Below, piece after piece: positions 12,068-21,678 of a stretch of DNA of 64,000 bases. The stretch's first letter is position 1, and every line of letters starts with the position of its first letter. A program made the translations under genes and the position numbers. The notes under the pieces were generated by a model. The model had not been told where the DNA came from, made no database searches, and saw nothing but the letters and a program-made list of their open reading frames with translations. This stretch comes from Salisapilia sapeloensis (taxonomy: Eukaryota; Oomycota; Peronosporomycetes; Peronosporales; Salisapiliaceae), in the NCBI GenBank assembly GCA_023334545.1, contig JAADVB010000006.1:108051-172050 (forward strand), in the 5' to 3' direction.

Positions 12068-13192
12068 ATGGGGACTGCCGTGTCGATGCTGCTCTTCCAG
12101 CCACCACCGCCGTCGTACGGTTTCAAACGTCACTATATGTGCCTCAGTACACCGGTCTACAGCCGCATCTCGGCCTTTTACATCTCCAACCCGTAATACC
12201 TTATTGACATTCTTTATGACGATTTGACGTCTCAATGACATTACCATGTCATCGATACATCGTGCAGATCCGCGCAGTACACCATCCTCTTCTCACATGG
12301 CAATGCTGAAGGTAGAAGCTCTTACAATTCCCTTTTACTTCTACTCATGTACTACGAACAGATCTTGGCATGATTTACGACTGGTTTCGGATCATTAGTC
12401 GACGATTAGAAGTAGATCATCTATATGTCTATATAATATCTAGTAGTTACAACTAATCTTCGACTGGAATGACGCAGGTGAATGTCATGGCATACGACTA
12501 TCCAGGCTACGGCACGAGTGAAGGTGAACCGAGTGAAGAGAGCTGCTATGCTGCCGCTGATGCAGCGCTCAATTACCTCGTTTCGAATAAGAAGACGCCT
12601 CCGTCACGCATTATTCTGTACTCTATTCCTATACGACGTATCATGCCTTTGCTAATCACATACATAGGTACGGTCGATCACTTGGATCTGGACCAACGAC
12701 GTACATCGCGTCTAATCAGTCCGTGAAAGAGGATCCGGTGGCTGGTGTCATCCTCCAGAGTCCACTACTCTCTGTCTTTCGAGTCGCGTTCAACTTTAGG
12801 TTCACGCTGCCAGGCGACATGTTCTGCAACATCGATCGGATTGACCAGATCACATCGCCTGTTACGATCATCCACGGGACTCGAGATGAAGTCGTTCCGT
12901 TTTGGCATGGAGAAGAACTCTTTGAAGCGTCTCGACAAGAGTGGAGGTCGAAACCAATGTGGGTTGTCGATGCCGGACATAACAATATCGAGGCGCATTT
13001 GAGGTACTTGCATACGTATCAACTTTTTATGCGAAGGTGTAAGTAGATGGATATAGTGAGCTTGGAGATGAGTTCTTTTTGCATTTGAAGGACTTTGTCC
13101 GGATCTGTGATGAGACGGCCAAGATACGGAAACAAGATGCTTTGGATTGGGCACAAGAGTGCGCACAAGTCAAGATAAATGGTAGTAACTAG
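12068..13192 (+). CDS. ABHD17/BEM46-type alpha/beta hydrolase (3' end out of frame or behind a 29-nt intron)
   Basis: Serine hydrolase of the ABHD17/ABHD13 group; ABHD17 members depalmitoylate membrane proteins. Exons 12068-12192, 12268-12311, 12362-12411, 12478-12617 and 12668-13038 or 13046. The start MGTAVSMLLFQPPPPSY carries Gly2 and Ser6, a plausible N-myristoylation signal; animal ABHD17 is instead palmitoylated on N-terminal Cys, absent here. Motifs: TILFSHGNAEDLG oxyanion region, nucleophile elbow YGRSLGSG, acid in HGTRDEVVPF, His in DAGHNNIE. Without further splicing the frame stops at 13044-13046 after MRRCK (245 aa), yet coding-quality sequence DEFFLHLKDFVRICDETAK...INGSN continues to a stop at 13190-13192 in another frame. 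Either a 29-nt intron 13039-13067 (GTAAGT...GGAG; total 284 aa) or a one-base deletion explains this. Confidence 0.85.
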
Positions 13193-13324
13193 TGCTATCA
13201 TATGAATGTCATTTAAACCCATTGCAGTTCTCCTTACCAAGCAGATTGTTCTCTACATCACGCGTTAGATTTCTATGGAGTAAGCGCTATCAGGTAGATG
13301 CCAAACATGCAGTTTATCATACGA

Positions 13325-14698
13325 TTAATTCTTTTCTCTGGCTCGATGTCTCTTTGTCAGCCGAACATTTACTTTATCTATCGCATCGGTTTTCATCGAC
13401 GGACTGTTCTCTGGGCCGCTGGTGTTCGTATCCATTGTAGCGAGCGCTTTTCGCTTCTTCGGGCTGCTATTCGCATGAGCTTTCTCCTCAAGAGCTTTGA
13501 TCTGGGACTGCATCATCGCTTCTTTAGCTCGGAAGGCCGCCTTGAGATCGGCAAGCTCCTGTTCAAGATCAGATACCTTGTTTTCCTTTTCCTCCAGTTT
13601 TTCGCTGAAAGCTTCTGCTAAGGTCTGTGTGACAGCTGATCGAAGGTTTCCCTCCGAAAGACTCTTGTGGATGTACTGCTCTGTTGCATTGTGCAGAGCA
13701 CTTAACGCAACGGAACTAACGCCCAATGAGAATTGCAATACATTGCGGAAGAGCTCGAGGAAAGCTGGTCGAGAAATCAAGTACTCGTTTCGTCTGTCCT
13801 CTTTGGATAGCAAGTCTTGGACTGCATCTTCATCATTAAGTTGGAAAAGACCTTGGAATTCAGTCCAAAGGTCTTCTTCTTCCATATCGGCTGCTGATTG
13901 TTCCTGGACAATATCAGTCGGTTCTTCCGGCTCATCACAGTCCGACAGATCGCCTTGGCCTGGAAGGGAGTCCATGAAGTCATCTTCAGTGCTTTCAGTA
14001 GAAACGGATAAGAGTTGCTCGTCCACCACATCTTGAGCAGATGATAATGAGTGGAGTAAAGCATCCCTAGATTCCTCGACTGCATCCTCCATCTTGTCAT
14101 CTTGTCCATCGTCGTCACTAAAGTCACTGTCATTCGACTCGTCGTCACTGTCTCCGAACCAAGACCACTCGCTTTCTTCATCTTGAACGTTTTCAACTTC
14201 TCCAGTTCTAGCTTGCCAGTTCTCGTAATTGCGGACGAAATCTGTCTTGGCGTACCGAGAAGCAGGCTCATTATCCGGCTCACCATTACTCTCTTGCCAC
14301 TGGTTATATATCAACGGAAGCTCCACCATCTCCGTCACATGATACAGTGTCTCTCGTCCACCACGTTGAATGGCACACATATCGTCGAAGCCATAGAGTT
14401 GAATGCCTTGAAGTCGACAAGCGCGAATAACATCATCAAGCGTAATGTGTGTCCTACTTCCATGTTGTGCCAGGACCAGCAGCGCCTGCACCAACTCCTG
14501 AATAAACGCCACAAGATGCTTTCTCGTACAAGTTGCCGTTGCTGCACAACTTTGGCGGAATCCAGCTCGGAGGTGGAATTTACGCATGAGCATATCAGGA
14601 AGTACCTTTTCGACCTCTCTCTGTCCATATTCACTTTCCTCTGCTACTTTCCGATTCGCATACACATCTCGTTGTCGCACGACATACCTCTCCATCAT
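13325..14698 (-). CDS. Histone-fold (H4/TAF6-like) protein with acidic middle and coiled-coil tail
   Basis: Single exon; first ATG at 14698 (MMERYVVRQRDVY), 457 aa. Residues about 36-104 read as a histone fold close to histone H4 and TAF6: MLMRKFHLRAGF (helix 1), RKHLVAFIQELVQALLVLAQH (long helix 2), THITLDDV (loop 2 strand), then IRACRLQGIQLYGF, matching the H4 ending DVVYALKRQGRTLYGF. It is far too divergent and long to be core H4. Residues about 165-300 are strongly acidic (DSDDESNDSDFSDDDGQDD), about 370-420 form a coiled coil (EKLEEKENKVSDLEQELADLKAAF) and the end is basic, nuclear-signal-like (SPKKRKALA, KRHRAREKN). Candidates are a TFIID/SAGA subunit, a CENP-T-like kinetochore protein or a chromatin factor; none is proven. 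It shares its promoter with the Ask1-like gene. Confidence 0.8.
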   Translation of the reverse strand: MMERYVVRQRDVYANRKVAEESEYGQREVEKVLPDMLMRKFHLRAGFRQSCAATATCTRKHLVAFIQELVQALLVLAQHGSRTHITLDDVIRACRLQGIQLYGFDDMCAIQRGGRETLYHVTEMVELPLIYNQWQESNGEPDNEPASRYAKTDFVRNYENWQARTGEVENVQDEESEWSWFGDSDDESNDSDFSDDDGQDDKMEDAVEESRDALLHSLSSAQDVVDEQLLSVSTESTEDDFMDSLPGQGDLSDCDEPEEPTDIVQEQSAADMEEEDLWTEFQGLFQLNDEDAVQDLLSKEDRRNEYLISRPAFLELFRNVLQFSLGVSSVALSALHNATEQYIHKSLSEGNLRSAVTQTLAEAFSEKLEEKENKVSDLEQELADLKAAFRAKEAMMQSQIKALEEKAHANSSPKKRKALATMDTNTSGPENSPSMKTDAIDKVNVRLTKRHRAREKN

Positions 14699-14857
14699 CT
14701 TCCAAGCAAAAGTCAAACTGAAGGCTTTCAAACTTTTTGGCGCGATATGTCCATTTTAATTATGTGCCATCTATCTTGTAAGAAGTATATAGTAGGTATA
14801 TTTTTATGATACAGCTTTAAGCGGGAAACTTATCGACCGGAACGGACCAGTAGGAAA
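14699..14857. promoter_or_regulatory. Shared bidirectional promoter with two E2F-type sites
   Basis: The 159 bp between the start codons of the histone-fold and Ask1-like genes contain TTTGGCGC at 14736-14743 and GCGGGAAA (reverse TTTCCCGC) at 14821-14828. Both fit the E2F/DP consensus TTTSSCGC exactly, one near each gene. E2F sites drive G1/S genes in animals, plants and algae; a cell-cycle role here is inference. Confidence 0.55.
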
Positions 14858-16319
14858 ATGGAGGATGACGATTTAGACCAGCGAATTACGTTCTTGCTAC
14901 AGGAGATCGATGGTAACTTGTCTGCTGCACATCAAGCGGCGACACAGGTCTTTAGTAGCGTCCGACGGCATCACCAAGTGCTACGACAGATCCACTCGGC
15001 GACGCAGATCTGGCAGCCTCTTTTCGATGCCTGCAGAGGTCGTCAGCCCCCTCTACGTAGGCCTACGATGACACCGAGCAAGTATCCACACAGGACGTCT
15101 GCCGTCCATGTGAATAGCAATGCCGTGGAAGACGCGACGCCGGATGATTTAGACGGCACGTCTTTCGTACCGAATGCCGATGGCTTTAAAACCACCAAAT
15201 TACGCACGAGTGTGAATCAGAGCAATAGCGAGAGTGCAAATTCAAGTGCTGAGAGTGCAAAACTACCCAAGACGATGACACCGATCTTGCCAAAGAGTCC
15301 TGCTGGTAGACGTGCAAGACAGCAGCAGAACGAGTCCTCGACTTCGAACATTTTACATCATAATTGGGGCTCATTCTTGCGCACGGACGTTATTGATGTA
15401 CTTTTACCTACTACATTTCGTTATGTATGGAACTAATACGCTGCGGTAGGCTCAAGCAGCTACGCATACGGTCGGATCAGAGATTAGTAGTGTCGAGCAA
15501 GCGAGTCCTGGCGTCAATGTGAATCTGTCGGAAGTCGGAGCGTTTGAGCTGACACCGCATGACAAGTCTCGTCGTGCTGGTTCCCAGCCTGTTGCTTCGA
15601 ATGCAGACACGTCCAAGTCACCGAATAGGCAGAGTATGTCGCCACGAGTACGAATGGACGGATCGCATCGAAAGCGACAGAGACGCCTATCGGACGATCC
15701 TTCGACGCCGAAGAAGCGACATACGATGGGCAGAACAGCTTCACCGAATTTACGTCGAAAGTATGGCGCCGCACAGCAGGCGACGCCACCGAGATTCCAT
15801 AAAGCGAGGATGTCTGCACCAGAGCAGAATTCGACCAGTACAGACGCGAATGTCGAGATGACGTCACCTCTGCTTCGAACGACATTGAAAGGGATGGGGA
15901 GGAATACGCCATTGTCGAACCGAATCGCCGGTGCGACGTATGACGCCGGGTCTGCGTCGCAAGAGAGTAGGCTACAAGAGTACGACTCTTCCTTTTCTAC
16001 AGGCATGCCGCCTCCAGAGTTTACCTTGTCTCAATTCCCACCTTCGTTCCAGGTACATTGATGCATTATCTTAAAGAGATCTAGTAGCTCATGCATGACA
16101 TAGCAAGGGAAGAGTGCAGTGGCCTTGTCGACGTTGTATAGCAAGTTCCAGGGCAATGACGATGCATCTCGACCTGCTTTGTCCGTTCCGGAACTGATCG
16201 AGTCGATGCCGGATGAAGGAGAAGAGAAGATTGAGATCATGCTTGACTTGCTCGTCTCGCGGCGCTTCTTGCGTGCTTTTACGGTCGAAGGACGAATGTA
16301 CTGGCAAGCGTCTGTATGA
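14858..16319 (+). CDS. Ask1-like DASH/Dam1 kinetochore subunit with a winged-helix-like C-terminus
   Basis: Exons 14858-15397, 15450-16052 and 16104-16319 (introns 52 and 51 bp), 452 aa. The N-terminal 60 residues, DLDQRITFLLQEIDGNLSAA ... ATQIWQPLFDA, match the Ask1 family core (LDQxITxxLQEIDxNLSxxH...FWxxFFEA). In fungi Ask1 is part of the DASH/Dam1 ring coupling kinetochores to microtubules. Residues about 70-380 are Ser/Thr/Pro-rich with many SP and TP sites (ATPDD, MTPILPKSPAG, DDPSTPKKR, MSPRVR, TASPNLRR), as expected for CDK and Aurora phosphorylation. The last 70 residues, VPELIESMPDEGEEKIEIML and RAFTVEGRMYWQ, look like a small winged-helix fold, which fungal Ask1 lacks; it recalls SKA1-type or other wHTH modules. 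Family assignment rests on the N-terminus only. Confidence 0.8.
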
Positions 16320-16559
16320 CAGTTGCAAAGTTAATAAACCGGTTTAAGTTTCCTCCTCTAGTATTTTCCTTTGGTGGTGACTGGTAGAGGTACATGGCTT
16401 TGGAAGCCGACGGACGTGAACTTTCTACATCAAGGATGATTTAGGCATGTAGTGTCCAATAAATAACGTAGATGGATCTGCTGTAGACTAGTGGTAGAGT
16501 CTAGGAATGCAAGCAGATACAGACTAGAACGCAAAGGTAGATAAATTACTCGCTACTGA

Positions 16560-17357
16560 AAGTACCAAGTGCTGTATTCATTGCCGAGAAGGCATATCGG
16601 AGGCAGTATTGAAAGTTCGTTAACAATCCGATGCCATGTCGCATCCTACTTGCGGTCCCATTGTTGCAATGGGACATTGGAGAGCAGTTGCTGGGGCTCA
16701 TTTGGTGAGAACAAAGTATCGTTTAACAAGTTGCAATGGGCAGGTATCTGGTACACTTGACAGCTGGGATGCAACGATAACAAGTATCCCACAGCTGATC
16801 CTTTGGATCCCAATTGGAAGTTGAATTATATCTTTACGCAAAGAAGAGAGAGTATCGCACATTCCGACCATAAGCCAGAGTGTGGCTTTCAGTCATTTGA
16901 GGATCGTGGAAATACATCGAGATTACTACAAGTTGATGAAGGTGCGCTAATAGAAGAAGATCGAGTTATAATCACTGATGTTCAGTTTAGTTTTGATGTG
17001 TCAAAGCCTTGCTCTCTCGGGGTGATTCATTTGCATCGTCAAAGTTAGAGGCAGTGCAAACCAAGAGGATTTGATACACCACCTGGTTACGTGCATCCCG
17101 AAGTCGGCAGTTTCCACACCTTCGACACCACGTGAAGCATCCTTAGTGGAAGCTGTTATAAAGCTCCTTGATAGCAGCAGAACCCTTTACAACAGCACTA
17201 GTTCTGCATCATGATGCCTGCATTAGAGGTAAGGATTACCAGTAGAGAAGGAATTCAGAGCATCCTTCTATAGTTGCATGAATTGATGTATGTCATCAAT
17301 TCCATCCTTGTTAAAGAATCAGACAACAACAGTGAAGAGCTGGAAGTTCAGCGATGA
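16560..17357 (+). pseudogene. Unrecognised spliced gene with two apparent frame slips
   Basis: Coding-quality sequence without a clean model. An open frame without ATG (about 16560-16743, ending NKVSFNKLQWA) splices over a 51-bp intron (gtatct...cccacag) into 16795 onward: DPLDPNWKLNYIFTQRRESI ... VIITDVQFSFDVSKPCSLGVIHLHR. This frame meets TAG at 17046-17048, while a neighbouring frame opens at 17044 and runs NQEDLIHHLVTCIPKS ... REASLVEAVIKLLDSSRTLY to a TGA at 17212-17214. The first frame then resumes (MMPALE), splices a 45-bp intron 17229-17273 (gtaagg...tatag) and ends LHELMYVINSILVKES ... at 17355-17357. Two compensating one-base slips (near the AAA at 17041-17043 and near 17211) would join everything. 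Either a decayed gene or sequence errors. The 5' end and the family are not identified. Confidence 0.5.
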
Positions 17358-17540
17358 ATAGAGAGCAGCGGCTGATCGGAGTGGGTCCGATGTCTTCGAC
17401 GATGCGGATCATCTGCAGGCTGTCAACTATAATCCAAATCAATATCGCACGCTTTGCATCTCTTAGTGACTTTTCAGTTTTATAAAAGTGCATACGGGCG
17501 ACTCAACTACAGCTCTCGCTGCCTATCTCAAGCTTCCATC

Positions 17541-17791
17541 ATGGAGGAAAATGAGGAATTGTCTTGTCTAGTAACTCGGATATTGCATGACTTGGTCGTC
17601 ATTTGGCGTCCACTGCAACAGCAGACATCACGTACTGGTAGAGAGTACGCAATCAGGATACTTTCGCACACGCTTGGAAGGAAGGTAAACTTATCAAGCC
17701 ACATTCACGACGCATATGCCTAGATATCTAGAGGCTGGTGCATCGACCTTTCGCTGAGTACGTCATCAAATCAGCAATGAGAGACGATTGA
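17541..17791 (+). CDS. Small hypothetical protein, 67 aa
   Basis: Exons 17541-17684 and 17732-17791 with a 47-bp intron (gtaaac...atatctag). Product starts MEENEELSCLVTRILHDLVV and, after the splice, ends RPFAEYVIKSAMRDD. Two amphipathic helices with a basic linker (TSRTGREYAIRILSHTLGRK) are visible; no signal peptide, membrane segment or known motif. The splice joins two frames that each lack stops, which is the main support. It could also be a late exon pair of the preceding damaged gene. No function proposed. Confidence 0.45.
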
Positions 17792-18405
17792 ATGGAAACT
17801 TGGCGCCAGTCTATTGATTCCCGGTCTCTCTCTCTGTTGTCAAACGTTCACAAGCGTTTGAAAATGAGACAAAGAGCACCATGAAATATATGGGATGAAC
17901 ATACGTCTGTAGCATTAGTTGAAGTGACGAATGGAAAGTTGATCGAAGAAAAGTAGCCACTTGGAAATGTTTAAGATGGGAATCTAATTCCGTCGTACGT
18001 ATCCTATGCTCGACGACCAGAGCTGAGAAAAACACAACAGGTTCGCAGACTCAATCTCCCATCTAGGTTGAATCGTCGACATGACCTTATGCGAACACAC
18101 GTAGCTCTTCAGACATCGGTCATCGCATCGTGCTAGAATTCATCAACACGCTTAGTATACTTTATTCCAATAGATCTGCTCTTCATTCTCTCGCGTCTCT
18201 CCTCTCAAGAACAAGTAAACGAACGTGCTGGTTAAAATGGAGTTATTGCCTTTCATTGTAATGTACTTTGTGCCTACGAACTTGCCCTCCTGTATCCCTT
18301 TTCTACACGACCACCACCGGATCGAACGAAGCAAGTAAAAGTGAAAAACAAGTAAAAAATGAATCAAAAATGCCTCTAAGAAGAAAGTCAATGCGTCAAC
18401 CTGGA
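17792..18405. other. Intergenic region, no supported gene
   Basis: Follows the 67-aa gene and covers the 3' flank of the CCCH protein. A minus-strand frame at 17811-18035 exists but has no recognisable motif or splice support. Nothing else seen. Confidence 0.4.
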
Positions 18406-20645
18406 TCAAAACTCGCCCGATCGATCATACCCGGGCCACGATCCGCTACTTGAATTGCGCTGAGGAGGCATTGGCGGAGGAGACGACCTAGGACGAGCAC
18501 CAGGCGCTTCCATGCCCCTTTGGTACCTGAAGTTTGGCTGCATCGGCGGTGGCGCAGTAGGGTAGTAAGGCTGCTGGCTCATGGACCTCTGGAACGGTAG
18601 TTGCTGCTGAGTCGTCTGGTGAGGAGAAAACGTGTTCGGATGGAAAGAGTACGAAGGTGTCTGCTGTATGCTCGGCGAGGACTGCGACGGATGGAATGGA
18701 GGCGTGAAACTTGATGGTTGCTGAGCTGGCTGCGACTGGGATGGCTGCTGTGGCTGGTACTGTTGCGGCTGTTGAAGTAGCTTATCTAGGCCGGATCCAG
18801 GCGGTGGCGGGCGACCAGATGCCATAGCACTGATCTGCGCAGACCATTCGAGCGTATTGCTTTCAACCGTACGCAAGTCGTCATCTCCATGAGCGAATCG
18901 ACATTCGTCCTTAGTGTAGTTGCAACATCCTTTCAGATAGTAATAGCACAACTCCGTCTTGTAGCTCTGCACTCTTGCAGTTGCATTCGGCAGCAACGCA
19001 CTCGGATTAAACACCGGCGTACTTTCACGCATATCACTTTCACCATGAGCTAGCGGACAATCTCGACGAGATTTCGTACAAGTACCTTCCATATATTGTG
19101 GACACAAGCGCGTCTTGTAGCCAGCAGACGTTGGAGATCGAGACGATGAACGTGCGAGATCGCTCTCACCATGTGCAAAAGCGCAAGTACGTCGCGTCTT
19201 GTTGCATTTGCCTTGGAGGTAGTAGACACAGAGCTCTGTCTTCCAGTTGACCGAGCCTGGTGATGGAGCCGAAGTGCTTTGACGCAAAGCTGCTTTCTCC
19301 AAGCTACTCGTAGGGGATCCGGACGTCAGATCAATGTCTTTCGATTTGCTCGGATTGCAGGACGGGTGTTCATTCAGGATAAAATCAATGGCAGCAGGCA
19401 CTTTGCCATTGGCATTCCGTAAGATCGTCTCGAGCTCTGACACGGAGATCGAGTCAAAGACTTCGGCCATGACTGCCAACGTGATGGGCGCAACCGTCTT
19501 GGACACATCCTGCATCGACGCCACTTTGCTTTCGGCCTCTGGCTGGTCCGAATCACCTGGTGCGTTTCGACGGACAGACGAGACGACCTGTTTACATCGA
19601 GGACACTCGTTACTGGCCTCTCGCTCGTGCTTACTACACAACGAGTGGCCGCAAGGAACGCAGTGAGCTACTGGATTCGACTCACAGTTCGCACAGCGCT
19701 CGGACGTCGCTAGATCGAGACTTTCAAGCGACTTGCCGCCGCTTCTCGGCGTCGTTTGAGGCGAGTCCAACAAGGCTGACGGCAAAAGACCACCAAACTG
19801 CCCTCCGGAACCATGAAAGCCGAGTTCATCCCCCTGAGAAGAACGAGTGAAGGAAGAGAAGAAGCGGTTGGACGTATCTGTGGATGATCCCCAGGGATCT
19901 GACTCGAGAACTGGCGAGCGCGAGACTTCGGATCCACTTCCGCCCTTGACCTCAAGTTCCTGCACCTGCTTCTTCGTATCAATGTGCTGTAATCGTTCAT
20001 CTACAAGCGTATTTCGTAGTTTTTTGGACAAGAGCGCGTAGACTTCCTGTCGTTCTCGCGCGACGCGTTGCTCGGCTACCAAGTCGTCATGACTCTGCTG
20101 CATGTCAGCTTCTCGACGGCGTACCGCTTGGAGCTGCTGTACTACGACGCGGAGATCGTCTGAACCAGTCGTTACGGCGCCTGTCTGCTTTTGCATTGAC
20201 ATAGGCTGGGCATTCACCGATATACCGAACGGACAAGTTAGCAAAAGGGTATAGGACGGAAGATATTGAGCACGATACCTCGGTTGGTGGGTCTATTTCA
20301 AACTCCTGATTGACAATCGACACGGCCTAGAAGATGATCGCAAGAAGCAGCGAGATGGATGGAGCAATGGCAGGTGAAGGTGGGATGACACAGTCAAGGG
20401 ATGACATTTGATCGAGAGACAAAGACATAAGTATGTTAGTCATCTTGTCAAGATGGACTGTGCATTCCGTATTGCGAATGCAATGACGTACAAGCACAGT
20501 GTCTAGAAGGCTTTACAGAGGGTAGACGTACCTGGTCAAGTGAGATACACAAGTGATCTTGCAATTGATTTAGGAGGCGGCGAGCGTAGAGCTGCATGCG
20601 GTCTTGATTGCGTCCCGTGCCACCGGAGTCGACATTCTGCTCCAT
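18406..20645 (-). CDS. RING-like / CUE / triple CCCH zinc finger protein
   Basis: Exons on the minus strand 20645-20532, 20326-20279 and 20205-18406 (introns 205 and 73 bp), 653 aa; phases are all zero. Exon 1 is helical (NQDRMQLYARRLLNQLQDHL), followed by a coiled coil to about residue 150. A short C3HC4 RING-like finger (CANCESNPVAHCVPCGHSLC ... CPRCKQ) lies near 235-270, a CUE-like ubiquitin-binding region (VMAEVFDSISVSELETILRN) near 310-345, and three CCCH fingers of Cx7Cx6Cx3H spacing, each introduced by YKTELC/YKTRLC/WKTELC (TELCVYYLQGKCNKTRRTC etc.), at about 385-500. The last 150 residues are Gln/Pro-rich. CCCH fingers led by (Y/W)KTELC bind RNA, so an RNA-binding ubiquitin-ligase-like regulator of mRNA is likely. 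An earlier in-frame upstream extension without better start support exists beyond 20645. Confidence 0.85.
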
Positions 20646-21678
20646 GACGATGACTGCCCTGCTTTCGTCGCACTCGTCTGCGTGTCCTTTGCTAGTGCGT
20701 TCGAGTCGCTTGTGCGCGAAGTAGGGACGGAAGAGGCTAGAGTGAGTTTGACGCTTCCGGACGTTTTGCACCAAAGCGTATTTGGCTGGCTCTTCTGCCG
20801 ATTATATCGCTTTTCAGTATCAATTTCGACAAGAAAAAGTGGTGGAGGGAGGTTCGATAGGTGCTGCGTCGGCGGGGGCCTAGCCTCAGTCGAATGGTGT
20901 AGCGTGTAATTTACGTCCTTGTGGTCGACGATCGGAAAACTAAAAATGTGGCAAATGGATTTTAACAGGTGCACCGAGGTAGCTGACTGGTCTCGAGCGA
21001 CGATATGCGGATTACCGATCGCAGGGTCAACTCGGTTATATTTCAACGTCTTTCCGACCCCTGCGCGAGAAAACGGCCGAGGAAAGTGGCTTGGGCTCGG
21101 GGATGCGGGAACGAAGGTGGACCTGGCCTAGGCGTTCTTGTCCGACAGGATGTGGAAGTCGGCGAGAGATAAGACGTCGGAGGAAACGACCATTGCATAG
21201 TTGTACATCCACAATCCTGGGAAAAAAGAACTGTAGGATCAGGTCTCGAGCTTCTCCCGTCGAATCGAATTGAAGTTAGATAGGGATCCTCATGTCAAAT
21301 GGATGGTAGACACGAGGATTCTCCATGCGACAAGTGTCTTGTATCAACCTTCCCGGGAAACATCAAGCCAATCTACACATTGTCTGTAGACAGGACACCA
21401 AACCAGACTCTATGGCAACGATAGGCAAGACGAAAAAAGCAACGCCGAACTTTTATCCATGAAAAGTCATCACATCTAAAAGTGGGTTCGAATGCACCTC
21501 TTCAGCAGTGGGTACAGTCAACCGTAAACTCTAGCTTTCAGATCACTGACTCAACCGACAGCATACACGTCGTATGACGAAAGAGAAACAATCAACAATT
21601 TCTTTTTTCTTTCTCAAGCAAACTGTATTTGCTTATTCTTTCAAACCGAAAATGTCCTCGAACGAGTGCGTAGCGAAC
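20646..21678. other. Intergenic region between the CCCH gene and RPL7
   Basis: About 1 kb: 5' flank of the CCCH gene and 3' flank of RPL7, both minus-strand. Several plus-strand frames of 60-100 codons occur but have biased, non-conserved composition and no splice support. A T/C-rich segment at 21598-21620 lies just past the RPL7 stop. No gene supported. Confidence 0.4.

Noticed and set aside
16480-16560. Possible tRNA (GTGGTAGAGT like an A box)
   Set aside because: No matching B box, acceptor stem or anticodon arm could be found.
17311-17493. Minus-strand 60-codon frame ending in a Cys cluster
   Set aside because: Overlaps the better-supported plus-strand exon that ends at 17357; no motif.
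17811-18035. Minus-strand 74-codon frame with a hydrophobic stretch
   Set aside because: Start is isolated, no splice sites or conserved motif, and it lies in the CCCH gene 3' flank.
21480-21500. GGTTCGAAT resembling a tRNA B box
   Set aside because: No A box or cloverleaf upstream within 70 bp.
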